DNA from: Opisthocomus hoazin
Lineage: Eukaryota; Chordata; Aves; Opisthocomiformes; Opisthocomidae
Length of the DNA stretch: 64,000 bases
Assembly (NCBI RefSeq): GCF_030867145.1
Contig: NC_134439.1
Coordinates: 6,175,379-6,239,378, forward strand
Reading direction: 5' to 3'
The notes below the pieces were generated by a model that searched no databases, was not told the origin of the DNA, and saw nothing but the letters and a program-made list of their open reading frames with translations. The translations under genes were made by a program, and so were the position numbers. How positions within the stretch are numbered: position 1 is the first letter of the stretch; each line of letters starts with the position of its first letter. This document shows, in pieces, positions 35,377-51,948 of the stretch.

Positions 35377-35505
35377 ATACACCTTCACTGGCATATACAC
35401 CTTCGAGTCCCTCGTCAAGATACTGTCGAGAGGCTTCTGCATCGACAACTTCACATTCCTGCGCGACCCGTGGAATTGGCTGGACTTCATGGTCATCTCC
35501 ATGGC
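35377..35505 (+). CDS. SCN4A: SCN4A exon 4: DI S2 and start of S3
   Basis: Residues 158-200. [20 protein letters not shown] is S2 with its acidic residue, and [14 protein letters not shown] begins S3. 129 nt, the conserved size. Only 125 bp of intron separate it from exon 5. Confidence 0.98.
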
Positions 35506-35630
35506 GTGAGTTTGGTGGGATGGGGGGAGGACAGGAGGTCTGGCCACTGTACCCTGGGGAGGAGGGCTGAGAAACAGGGGGGCGCGTGCCTGGCAGAGCT
35601 CTTGAAGCCCTCTCCTCTCCTGTCCTGCAG

Positions 35631-35722
35631 CTACATCACTGAGTTTGTGGACCTTGGGAACATCTCTGCTCTCAGGACCTTCCGTGTCCTCCGCGCCTTG
35701 AAAACCATCACAGTGATACCAG
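35631..35722 (+). CDS. SCN4A: SCN4A exon 5: DI S3-S4 voltage sensor
   Basis: Residues 201-231. Contains S4, [19 protein letters not shown], with the regularly spaced Arg/Lys gating charges. 92 nt. There is no second copy of this exon nearby, so the mutually exclusive 5N/5A choice of some other Nav genes is absent here. Confidence 0.98.
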
Positions 35723-37457
35723 GTGGGACTTAAAGAAGGGGTCTCCTCTCCCCATTTTCCCCTTCCTTGAGCTCCAGTTTTCCCACAGTTCAAAGCAATT
35801 TGTTTTAGTTCTTTCGGCAGCTCTAAGAGAAAAGAGGGGACATAAGATATTTGATACTCATAAATAATTTTCCACATAATTCAGCTTTGGGTCAGGTCCA
35901 GCTGATTTTACATCTTGAAATTAGCTGTGCTCACTTGGTTGTTTGGCCAGGGAATGCCCCTGGTGAGCCAGACATGGTGTTTTTAGGGCTCCTCGGAGAT
36001 GCCTGAAGTGGGCTCATGCTCATGTTGTGTTTTTGGGCTCAATTCACCGATACGCTTTGCTTGGTCCTTGGAGCGAGAAACTCCTCTTAGTCCCCACTGC
36101 TGACTGCTCTGGTGCTAGGCTTGAGATGTTTCATGGGTATTAGCGCAAGAGCCAAGTGGCGAGTGTTTATCACCCCAGACATCCAGCCTCTGGTGTTAGA
36201 GCATGTTATCAAACATCTCTGATGGCTGTTTCCCAAATCTGATACCATTTCAATACCCTGCTTTGGTACCACCTAGTGCAAGTTCACCGAAATGATAGGT
36301 CAGACCCCTTGAAGAAGCATGAGATCGAACCAAAGATGATAATTTCTTGTGGTGAATAAATTCTTGTGTCCCTCCAGTTTCCAGATCTTTGGGGTTCGTA
36401 TTCGAATGGTTTTTGCCCCCATCCAACAGGCTTAAAATTGCATTTAGCAAAACGTGAGCTGCTGCTTCTTTCTGGAATGACATCCCCCCAAGAGGCTCTG
36501 CAGAAATAGCAGTTGCAAAAATAAGCTGGTTTAGAACGGCTGTCCTCAGCAGTTTCCCAATATAAACAAGTCCTTGGAGAACAGGGTTTTGCCTAAATAG
36601 TTTGGGAAGGGGGGGAAGATGCATGATGACAGGGCTAAAAATCATGTGTCTTTGGAGAATTGCCTCCACGTGAGAAAGCTCTGCTCAGAGCTGCTTTTAA
36701 GATCAACATCAGGATGTCCTGGCATCACCCATCATCCATGTAGACCTCGGGTGACAGGAACGACATCCTCCATGTCAAAAGCCCACCAAGGATCTGTGGG
36801 CGAGCCTCCCCTGCGGAGGAAATGGCGATGCTGATGAGGACAGATGAGATAATCACAATGCTTAATGCAGATTTCGCTTTGTCACCTTCACTTGGACGCG
36901 TTGGGTTTTCTCCAGCTTGAAGGGATCAGGCTGGAAGGTCCAGCTGGGCTCCTGATCACCCACGGGACAGCAGCACGTGGGGGTGTTGGGCCACGGAGGC
37001 TTTTCTGGAACTGAGAGCAGTGGTCAGCATGTTCCAGCTGGGCTGGCAAATAGCTTTTCCACGTGCCACAGCAAAGTCATCTACTCCAGGGGTTTGGGAC
37101 AAAAAAGGTCGGATTGTGACATCTGGGGAAAACAAAGCTGCAAGGAATTGATGGCTGCCAGGCTGGGGTGGACTTTGGCATGTGACACCCAGGTTAAGGC
37201 TGGCATGAGGAGGCTTCACTGGTTTTGGTCCAAGGGTGACAGTTTTGGGGGAAGGGTTTATGCTGCCCAGCAACGTGTGGGGACAGAGGGGCAGCCAGGA
37301 TGTAACCTGGGGCACAGAGCTGGGGGTCTGAGCATATGGGGTGAACTTGGTGATACCACATGTCCCCACCAGATCCAGCACCTTTTGGGAATGCCATAGC
37401 ACATTCTCCTCAATTAGCAAAAGAGAAATTAGCTCAGTAGAAACGCCTCCCTGGTAG
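35723..37457 (+). other. SCN4A: SCN4A intron 5
   Basis: 1.7 kb, GT-AG, no repeat or gene recognised. Confidence 0.7.
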
Positions 37458-37766
37458 GGCTGAAGACGATCGTTGGGGCTCTGATCCAGTCAGTGAAGAA
37501 GCTCTCGGATGTCATGATTCTCACTGTCTTCTGCCTGAGCGTGTTCGCCCTCATCGGTCTCCAGCTCTTCATGGGGAACCTCCGGCAGAAGTGCGTGCGG
37601 TGGCCCCCCCTCAATGACACCCTGGTGTGGGACTTGGGGCTGGACAATGACACGTTGGCCAATGCAGCGCTCTACGGCAACTTCACCGATGGCATCATCA
37701 GCAACTTCACCAGCAACTTCACCAGCAACAGCACCTTTGATTTCGAGGCCTACATCAACGATGAAG
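37458..37766 (+). CDS. SCN4A: SCN4A exon 6: DI S4-S5 linker, S5, glycosylated loop
   Basis: Residues 232-334. [20 protein letters not shown] is the S4-S5 linker, then S5 ([20 protein letters not shown]). The extracellular loop holds six N-glycosylation sequons (NDT, NDT, NFT, NFT, NFT, NST); [11 protein letters not shown] is a visible tandem duplication. Human Nav1.4 also has a long sequon-rich loop here, but built from a different repeat unit. Confidence 0.97.
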
Positions 37767-39570
37767 GTAAATGCTCATGCATCCCCTTCTTTATTGACCC
37801 ATCACCTTGCTTTGGTCCTCAGTTTCCTCGCTCTTCCCCCGTGTCAGACCAAGGTGATTTGTTCGCATGGATCTTTCCTGTCAAGGTGCTTTGCCGGGAG
37901 ATGTGGCCAATGGGTGAAACGGGGGTTGTGCATATTCACAGAATGGACCAAATCCTCCTTGCCAGGGAAAATGCAGTCACCTGCGCAAGCTAAACTCCTC
38001 CAGAAAGGTTTAACCATAGGAAGGCCTGGACAAACCAGTGTCTCCATCTCTCCCACTTGCTAGTGAGGGCACAACCTGCCCATCAGGGTGGGCACTGATG
38101 AAAAGCTGCTCTGTCTGGCTGGTCACAGCAGGGAGAGCGAACCCTCCAGGAGCAGAATGGACTTTGGGTGGAAAACCAGAGGGAAAGATGCAGGAGTTAC
38201 ATTTCTCACCCACTTTCACTGCTGCATCATAGCTGGGTCCTTCCCCAAGTACTGCTGCATCCAGTGAGCATTGCATGCAAGCGTGCAACACCATGACAGC
38301 CAAGAGGAGGGGAAGGAGGGAGAGGTGGGATCAAGCACAGCTCCTCAGACAGGTCACCAATTCTGCTACTTTTCTACCACTTCTTTGAAACAAGTTTGGC
38401 CCAAAAAATTGCGATGGACTTTTTTGTTTGTTCTTTGGTTTAGGGGTTTTTTTAAACTCCATGAAAATGTAAAAATGCCAGAAGATCTGCCTGGCAGAGA
38501 TGGACAGTGGCGGGATGCTCCACAGGGATGTTTCACATCTCATTTAGGGCGCTCGGCAGAGCTCAGCAGAAGGTCGGGTTACGTCTCGGCTGAGCTGCTT
38601 TGCCCAACTGTACAAGTAGCTCTGGCATTGATTACAGGGAGGCTGCTTGGTAGGGGTGCAAATTCAATATATAGGATCTAACGGGTGAAGTGCAAACAGC
38701 AACAGCACCCTGCAGCCACGCGTTCAGCTTGAAAGCTGCTGGGGCCAGGCCAAAAACATATCGCCTGGCTTTTCACAAGCAGAACATCTCCTCCATGGAC
38801 CCTTGCAGGTTAAATAAAAGCCTGGTGGCAAGAGGCCAGGCAGAGCTGGGGATGCTTTGAGGAAACTCCAGAAATCCCTGTTTGGCTCCTGGAAGGGCTG
38901 TGCTAGGTGATGCCCAGGGTGGGGTCCAGCTGCCCTCTGCCATGTCCTGGGGTGGGTGTCTCCAGGTGCCCATCTATGTGTCACTGGGGGCAGGAGACCT
39001 GTGGTGACACTGCTTGGAAGCTCCTGTGGCTCTGGGTCTGAGCTCAGGCTCTAAGGAGGAGCTTGAAGGACCCGTGGTCTGTGAGCAGGGTGGGTTTCTC
39101 ACCAGGAAGGGGCTGGTTGGGATGGGAGCACCAGGAGGAAGGCGATAGCCATGGAGCAGTAGCAGACAGTTTCCCCAGGCTTTTTTGGGACCCCTGCCAT
39201 CCCCCATGCTCGGTGCTCCTTGGGAGCATCCTGCTATTTTGTGCATCTTCTCAGCAAAGCAGACGAGCCCTAGACCTTTGACCACACATTAACCCGCCTT
39301 CCCAGGAGGCCTGACGCTGGCCAACCTGGCTGTTTCCAGAGCTCTTTATGGGCTTGGGAGCCATCTAGTTGGGTCGGCGAAACAATGCCATGAGCTCTCT
39401 GAGATGGTGTCAAGTAGTTAGGAAACAGCAAAGTCAGCAGAGAGGAGATCACCCCGTGCCCAACACTGGGATTCAGGGAATTTCCCTGACAGCAAAGGAG
39501 CTGCCGAGAATTTGGAAATCAATGTTTGTATTTATTTTCCTTTTGCCTTGCTCTTTCCATAACTGTGAAG
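37767..39570 (+). other. SCN4A: SCN4A intron 6
   Basis: 1.8 kb, GT-AG, nothing recognised inside. Confidence 0.7.
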
Positions 39571-39634
39571 CCAATTTCTACTTTCTGGAGGGAGCACTTG
39601 ATGCCCTGCTCTGCGGGAACAGCAGCGATGCTGG
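39571..39634 (+). CDS. SCN4A: SCN4A exon 7: DI extracellular loop
   Basis: Residues 335-355. NFYFLEG and DALLCGNSSDAG match Nav1.4 closely; NSS is another sequon. 64 nt, the conserved size. The acceptor is 'gtgaag', with a weak pyrimidine tract further upstream. Confidence 0.96.
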
Positions 39635-39972
39635 GTGAGTGCAGCTCATGCTGACGGCTGAGGTCCCCTCTGGCTCCCCGGGAGGGGACGAGGCAGCCAG
39701 AGCAGCCTGTGGGACCACTGGTGCTTGGGATGGGGCAGGTTTGGGGCTGGGAACATGATTCTGCAGGTGAATGGTCCGGGAATCCCGACTGTATCGCCTT
39801 GGAGGGGGTATCGGTCCAGGGGGTATCAGCCTGGGCACCCCGATTGTATCAGCCTGGGGTGGGGGGTTCTGCTGAAGCATCTCAGTACCTCCAGCGATGG
39901 ACGTTTCGCTGCGGGTGCAGGGTGGGCAGCGCTGGGGGCTCACGCTGGCTGCCCCTGTGGCTCCTTTGGTAG

Positions 39973-40114
39973 GAAGTGCCCTGAAGGGTACCAGTGCATG
40001 AAGGCGGGGAGGAACCCGAACTACGGCTACACCAGCTATGACACCTTCAGCTGGGCCTTCCTGGCCCTCTTCCGCCTCATGACGCAGGACTACTGGGAGA
40101 ACCTCTTCCAGCTG
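39973..40114 (+). CDS. SCN4A: SCN4A exon 8: DI pore loop
   Basis: Residues 356-403. Contains the DI pore segment MTQDYWENL: Asp395 (this protein) is the D of the selectivity ring, and Tyr396 is the aromatic residue that makes muscle and brain channels tetrodotoxin-sensitive. 142 nt, conserved size. Confidence 0.98.
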
Positions 40115-40956
40115 GTAGGTACCAAATTTTTATCCTTGTGCAAATGCTCCTCTCATTTCGATGCTGCCCCTGGTCTAGCACAGGTAGAAAGTCACTTGAG
40201 TGAAAACCTGTGGGACCTTGTCCTGTGGTTTATGGATCTAAGCAGGATCAGCAGAGATGGGGCATGGTCCCATCCGGTTCCCTAACCTGAGCAGTGCAAA
40301 GCCCAGGTGTGCTTCAGCAGTGCTGTCAGCTGTGTCATGGCAATTAGGGATTTAGAAGAGTATCAAATACATCTCTGGCTTGAGCTAAGGAAGAAGATAA
40401 GTGAGGAAAGCTAGGCTGCTTGTCCCCTGCATTGAGCCATCCTCTAGGGAGAAGTTGCAGGCATCAAGAAATCCCAGCTGACCCTGGGTCCAGAGACTGT
40501 TTAGATAAAAGCAAGCCTATGTCTGAAGGCTACATGTGTCCTCTGGAAATGATTACGCCCAGATCCTGGGTTAGCAAAGGACCCCTCTTGGCCCAAGGGC
40601 GAGACCAGAGAAGTTTGGGGCTGAGAGACATCAGCCATGTCACAGCAAAGTGAGTCTCTGACGAAATGTTGGTCCTATCTCCATGCATGCTTGCAGCCCT
40701 TGGGCTACCAGATAGCACAGAGCATCACGTCTGGGTCTGCCGAGACTTCTGGCTGTTTCACACAAGTCCTAACCCAGTGCCATGGCCTGCAGGAAGGTCC
40801 CTTGGGCAACGACCAGGCCTTGGGGAAGACGGGAGCGAAATATTTTCCTCCTACCGCAAATGGGAGTCTGCCCTGGTGCAAGACCTTGCACTGGAAGCAT
40901 CGCCAACCAATATTGTGCCGAGGTGGTGTGACAGCCCGTGCCTCCTCTTTCCACAG
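40115..40956 (+). other. SCN4A: SCN4A intron 8
   Basis: 0.84 kb, GT-AG, nothing recognised inside. Confidence 0.7.
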
Positions 40957-41169
40957 ACGCTGCGTGCAGCAGGGAAAACATACATGATCTTCTTCGTGGT
41001 GGTGATATTTCTTGGTTCGTTCTACCTCATCAACCTCATCCTCGCGGTAGTGGCCATGGCTTATGCAGAACAAAACGACGCCACGATGCTGGAGGAGCAG
41101 CAGAAGGAGGAGGAATTTCAGAAGCTCATGGAGCAGCTGAAGAAGCATCAAGAGGAGCAAGAAAAGATG
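40957..41169 (+). CDS. SCN4A: SCN4A exon 9: DI S6 and start of I-II linker
   Basis: Residues 404-474. [20 protein letters not shown] leads into S6 ([17 protein letters not shown]), then a charged stretch [20 protein letters not shown] that should be helical. The donor chosen, ATG|GTTGGT, is weak but is the one that fits the phase of the next exon. Confidence 0.93.
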
Positions 41170-43141
41170 GTTGGTGGAAAGTGTGGAGGCCAAAACAAGG
41201 GATCTTAGGAATAGGGGGAGAAAAGGGGAGGTGGCAGCAAGCATGGTGGTGCCTATATTTGTGTAAAATCCAAGAATAAGCCCCATTTGGTCCATAGTCA
41301 GCAAAGACAATAATTGAGTAACGATTCCTTGGGTCACAGCTGAATCAAAAAGTTGAGATACTGTGCTGGGTGGGGGAAAAAAAAGGCTGAAAAGATTTAA
41401 TTTCCACATCCAGAAACCAGCACAGGGAGTACTGGGAGGCAGCAGAGAGGTGCAGCACAGAGGTGCGGCATTGCTTCAGAGGAGGAGGTGAGAAAAAAAG
41501 GTATAAAAGGCCCCAGAACTAACAATAATCCCTGCAGCACATCAAGAGCAGGAAGCCTGGCAGACAGCCGGCACAGGCAGATTACGATCCAGGTACAAAA
41601 GAAGCACTCAGGGAAGACAGAGCAGTTGCAGCAAAGCTAGAAGCATTAGCAAACCATTTGCTCTTGGCCAAGGCTGGAAGCAGCAGAGAGGGCTTGAGGA
41701 ACCTTGCGTCTCACCCAGGGAGGTCCTGGTGCCCTGGCAGGAGCCAAGGCACAGCTCTCGGGGTCTGGCCTCGCTGCTGTCCCCCCAGCACACGAGCAGA
41801 TGCGCGTGCCTGATGCTGCAGAGTTTGCACTGAGATTTCTCCGAGCTGACGTCTCTACGCTGCCCAATTTCCACCCATTTGCTCCGTTACGGTCCTGGGT
41901 GATACCTTAGCCCCTTTCTGGTCCTTGGGAGTCTCTTTTCACCACAATCTGCCTATAAAAATGTGAGCAAAAGCTTCTCTGATATCTGATACTGCTGCCC
42001 AGGCATTTTCCATCTCTCATCATCATTTTGGTCTGTGTCAGTGACATCCACAGGAGACATCCCTGCAAATCTAACTGTTAGTCTGGGCAAAAGACCAGCT
42101 TCATCGCATGCAGAGACACAAAACGGGGTTTTCCTCTCTCTAGAGCCTCTATCTCCCGTCACTTATCTGTGCCAAGCCACAACATCCTCCGAGGAAGTGG
42201 CTTGCTCTTCTCTGGCTGCTGTTTGCAGGATGGGTCTAAGCAAGCCCTGCCCAGCCCGAGGGATGAAGACTCCAGAGCTGAGCATAAAGCTGGTGCTGTG
42301 GCTGGTCTTCCCTGAGCAAATTAACCAGCGAGCCGCCCAAAGGCTTTGTTAAGGGCTGATACACGTTTATTTACACCTAGAGAAATGGAGAAGATGGAGG
42401 GAATACGGCTGAGCGTGAGGGCAAACAGCCTACAAGAAATGGGCGCTCGGACCCATTTAATATCCAGCAACTGAGCGTGGAAGCTGTGTTGCGTCTCAGC
42501 AATGTGCGGTGGGAAGAGAGGTTTGCACTCCACTGGCACCCTTAGTGTTACCAGAGAACGTAGTGAGCTTGAAATATTAATACTACTGTCAGAAGGTGGG
42601 GGAAAAAAAAGGAGCAATGGCATATGAAAACATTTGGGAAATAACATTTGAGGGAAAAAAATTTAAATTTTGACCCAAACATTCACAAATTCAGTGCAAC
42701 TCCAAAAACCACGGACACAACATTTCAGCAAGAGCCTTGAAGATTTTGCTTCCTTCCCATCTGGGATAAAAGCACGCTTCAAAGATTAAAATTTCCTGCA
42801 AGACAGAAATTAGAGGGTTGGCATCATTTTGTCTTTATGAATTATTCACCCTGACCAAATGGTTAAGCAAGCGAAAGGGAAAGGCTTGCAACCTCAGGCA
42901 TGTGCTTAGCTACGGCAAATTGTTCTCCCTCATCGCTGCTCGGGAGGATCTGAGTTTGCTGAGGAGCTCACCTCTGCCCAGGTCCTGCAGCAGCAGACTT
43001 TGGGGTCACAAAGTCCTGCCCAGGACGGTCCCGGGGCTCAGTTCATCCCCCTCCTCAGCCTGGTGCCCTGCAGCTGTCGTGGGAAGCTCCCGATGGCTGC
43101 GGGCACGCAGGTGATGGAGACGTGGGTTGCTGCAGTTGCAG
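41170..43141 (+). other. SCN4A: SCN4A intron 9, with two candidate cryptic or linker exons
   Basis: 2.0 kb. Two splice-bounded segments, 41414-41487 (cag| ... |GTGAGA, 74 nt) and 41538-41592 (ctgcag| ... |GTACAA, 55 nt), together make 129 nt. They stay open in frame between exons 9 and 10 and give a Ser/Arg-rich peptide. They may be real extra linker exons or chance. Confidence 0.4.
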
Positions 43142-43291
43142 GACCGTCGGTCCAGCAGCCGTTCCCTGCCCAGCAGCACAGCCGAGAAGGAGCGCACCTC
43201 GGAGCTGAATAGTGACCAGGACAAGGCAAAGGACTGCAACGGACAAGTGGTCCCCAAGGTCATGCTGGAGCGGTCTGCAACGGTGATTGAA
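43142..43291 (+). CDS. SCN4A: SCN4A exon 10: I-II linker exon not in human SCN4A
   Basis: Residues 475-524. DRRSSSRSLPSSTAEKERTS, then DCNGQVVPKVML and SATVIE. The RRSSS and DCNG motifs resemble the longer I-II linkers of brain sodium channels, regions with kinase A sites. 50 codons, phase 0 on both sides, GTACGT donor. Human SCN4A keeps only a short linker, so this exon accounts for the extra exon counted here. Confidence 0.85.
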
Positions 43292-43544
43292 GTACGTGCT
43301 TGGCTCTGTCTCTGCTGTCCCTCGAGGGTGCCCACCCCAGTAAACCCCAGTGGAGGGACAGGCTTGTGCCCAGCTTGTGGTGGGTCTGGTCCTGTGAGAC
43401 TTTCTGCAGCCCACCTGCAGCTACCATGTTGCACCCCAAGGTCTCTCCAGACCATGCCCTTTTTTCTGCCTTGCTCTGCCTTTAAGTGCATTAAGTAGCC
43501 TGCAACGCTCTGCATTTATCCCCTGTGGTCTCATCTCCTTCTAG

Positions 43545-43668
43545 TTCAACCCAGCCAATGAGCCAGAGAAATCGGACCACAACCACCTCAGCGTCGGCAA
43601 CCAAGATGGGCCAGGCCTCGAGAAGAGAGTGGGGAGCGCTGTCAGTGTCGTCTCCAACACCATGGAAG
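43545..43668 (+). CDS. SCN4A: SCN4A exon 11: I-II linker
   Basis: Residues 525-565. FNPANEPEKSDHNHLSVGNQ continuing to VVSNTMEE. The terminal NTMEE(LEE) links directly to the family sequence that opens DII. Phase 0 in, phase 1 out. Confidence 0.93.
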
Positions 43669-44189
43669 GTAGGTCCTACCCCAGCCTGGGTGAGGGCCAT
43701 GTCTGCCCGTTTTAGCCCAACCATTGTGTGCTGGTGGGCTTGGGGTGCTCAGCACACACCAGCTGTGTGCGAGGGATGACTCTGGACCTGGAGTCTCCAA
43801 ATGTGGTCAGGGCACTGCAGTGATGCCCAAGCAAGGCTTTTCATCCCAACTTGCTAGGATGATGCCCGGAGGCAATAATACAATATCTCATGCAAATAAA
43901 TGCAATCTCAGCATGGCATGGACACCTCAAATCCTGCCTGGGGGCTGAGAGCAGGATCAGACCCACAGTTCCCTGACCGATCTGCCTTCCAATCCCTCTC
44001 TGGTTTGGAGGGGAAGATCTGCAACATCACTGCCTGGGCATGGGAAGGCTCCTACTTTTAGCCCCCATATTAAACTCCTAGATGGTCCAGGGCTGGTTCA
44101 GGACCGCAGGAGAGGGGCTCAGCACTTGGGCCACTCAGGGGAGGACAGGAGAAGCCTAGACTCATGTCATTTTTCCTTCCTGCCCTCAG

Positions 44190-44428
44190 AGCTGGAGGAA
44201 GCTCATCAGAAGTGCCCATCCTGGTGGTACAAATTTGCCCACACGTTCCTGGTCTGGAACTGCTGTCCCCAGTGGCTGAAGCTGAAGGAGTTTGTCAAGC
44301 TGGTGGTGATGGACCCCTTCGTGGACCTGGGCATCACTATCTGCATCGTGCTCAACACACTCTTCATGGCCATGGAGCATTACCCCATGACGGAGGAATT
44401 TGAGAACGTGCTGACTGTGGGGAACCTG
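44190..44428 (+). CDS. SCN4A: SCN4A exon 12: start of DII, S1
   Basis: Residues 566-645. [18 protein letters not shown] then [20 protein letters not shown] (S1) and [18 protein letters not shown]. 239 nt, the conserved size. The DII S1 part is nearly identical to human Nav1.4. Confidence 0.98.
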
Positions 44429-46664
<2,236 letters not shown>

Positions 46665-46758
46665 TGAAGGTCTAATCCCAGCCTCATGGCCTTGCTCTGA
46701 CACCCTGTGGCAATGAAGTGCCGGGCAAATCAACACCTTGTCTCCTTGCTCCTCATAG

Positions 46759-50158
<3,400 letters not shown>

Positions 50159-50587
50159 GTGCTGAACCTGTTCTTAGCTTTGCTGCTGAGCTCCTTCAGC
50201 GCCGACAGCCTGGCGGCATCTGACGATGACGGAGAGATGAACAATTTGCAGATCGCTATTGGCAGGATCACCAGGGGGATCGACTTTGTAAAGAGCTCTG
50301 TCCTCACACTGTTCCGCAGGCTGTGGAAGGGGAAGAAGGTGGCCCCGGAGGAAGAGCAAGAGCCCAATAAGGGGGACAACTCTGTGCTAAACCATGTGGA
50401 CACTGGCCAGGAGCTCAAGTCAGAGTACCTGGATGGAGTCACTGACAAAGAGCATTTTTTCATGGATGAACTGGACCACATGAATTTCATTAACAACCCC
50501 AACCTGATGGTGCAAGTCCCCATCGCCTCAGAGGAGTCTGACCTCTACGAGGAGACAAGCACCCAGTCCGACACTGAAGACGCCAAG
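50159..50587 (+). CDS. SCN4A: SCN4A exon 15: DII S6 end and II-III linker
   Basis: Residues 823-965. [20 protein letters not shown] ends S6; [11 protein letters not shown] follows. Then the acidic II-III linker with [20 protein letters not shown] and [20 protein letters not shown]. The FINNP and [10 protein letters not shown] blocks are Nav1.4 hallmarks and include the ankyrin-binding neighbourhood. 429 nt. Confidence 0.97.
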
Positions 50588-51644
50588 GTAAGAAAAGTGG
50601 GTGCAAGGGTTTCAACCCAAAAACTGGGATTGACTTACTCTTGCTGGGATGCCCAAAGAATTATGCTGGTTTGGGTTACTACTAGCTTTTCCACAACATG
50701 TGGCATGGGCCAAACTTCGAGCTTTTTCAACCTGGCATTTCCCAGTGGAAGCTGGAGGTGGGGGGGTCCAAGCAGGGGTTTGGCCCGTTTTGGGTCAGGC
50801 TATGGGGTTCTTGCCAACGCCAGAGGGACCCACTGCACCCCTGGGTTGGCGCAGTGGTCAAAGCGCTTAGTTTGAGGTTAAAGACGTTCAAGAGGAATTC
50901 AGTGCCAGGAAATCTGCTGATGGCACTAACATTGGATCCAGTGCTAATGCCTCAGAAAGCATCATCGGGGAAGGCATGAAACCAGATGGAGGAGCTTAGC
51001 ACAAGTGAACATGAAGCAATGCATTTTGGATCCAAAGCTGACGAGACAGCTGATGCCGGCATTGCTATGTCGAGGCACGGAGAGGACTGTCAGGGCTCTT
51101 GAGACGCCGATCACCTTGGTGCTTTGGGAGATGCAAGGCAAGAAACTCGGGAAGACCCAAGTGGGCACAAAAAGGAGGGTGATTGGTGGGAAATTACTGC
51201 TCGCGATGTTGTCTCACTGAGGTCCTGGAGAAATGCAGGGCAGTAGGGATGCTGCAGTGGAGAGGAGCAACTGCATCAGTCTGGAAACGGGGTTTGTATG
51301 ACCCACAGAGCAGCTCTGACCCAGGGGTTGATCATCACTATCGATGGCAAACGTGTCTGCTCAGGAGCTGAGGAGCCGCTGGGAGCTCTGTCCCAGCTAG
51401 TCCTGCTCGGGGCGGCGTGCTGGGGCAAAAGGCAGTGGTGTGGTCTGGGTGCAATCACAACCGCTGCTGGGTGCCTGGCTGTGATTGCACAGGGAGCCCA
51501 AGGCAGGGCTGGAAAACGAACCAGGACTCCCAAAACCCCAGAGCCATCTTCTCCCTCCCCATCTGCAGGCTCCTTGCAGCTCCGCGCAGCGACAGGGACC
51601 TGGCTTTGCTCAGGGCATAGTGCAAGAAGAGGGGACAGTTGTGG

Positions 51645-51691
51645 CTATTTATTTATTTATCTATTTGTTTGTTTGTTTGTTTGTTTGTTTT
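51645..51691. repeat. (ATTT)n(GTTT)n simple repeat
   Basis: Tetranucleotide ATTT units change to GTTT units, in intron 15 of SCN4A. Confidence 0.95.
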
Positions 51692-51785
51692 AGCTGGGAA
51701 AACAGGGTGTTTTCAGCAGTTGGGGCTGCAGGGGGAAGATGTCAGGAGAGGTTGTGGCTGGCTGTGACCCATGGCAAATCTGTTA

Positions 51786-51948
51786 ACAGGCTGCCCAGGG
51801 TGATGGTGGAGTCCCCATCCCTGGAGGGGTTCAAAAAATGTGTGGATGTGGCACTTCTGGACATGGTTTAGCAGGCATGGTGGGGTTGGGGTGACAGTTG
51901 GACTTGATGATCTTAGAGGTCTTTTCCAACCTATGATTCTAGGATTCC
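51786..51948 (+). mobile_element. CR1 LINE, short 3' fragment (sense)
   Basis: 'caggctgcccagggtgatgg' through 'ttccaacctatgattct', the terminal part of CR1, same subfamily as the 1741 copy. Lies in SCN4A intron 15. Confidence 0.9.

Noticed and set aside
35506-35630. Alternative exon 5N between SCN4A exons 4 and 5
   Set aside because: The intron is only 125 bp and has no S3-S4 coding copy, so no mutually exclusive exon exists here.
50845-50890. tRNA-like A-box ('ttggcgcagtggtcaaagcgc')
   Set aside because: The A-box resembles that of a tRNA, but no acceptor stem, anticodon arm or clear B-box follows. It may be a decayed tRNA-derived SINE or chance.
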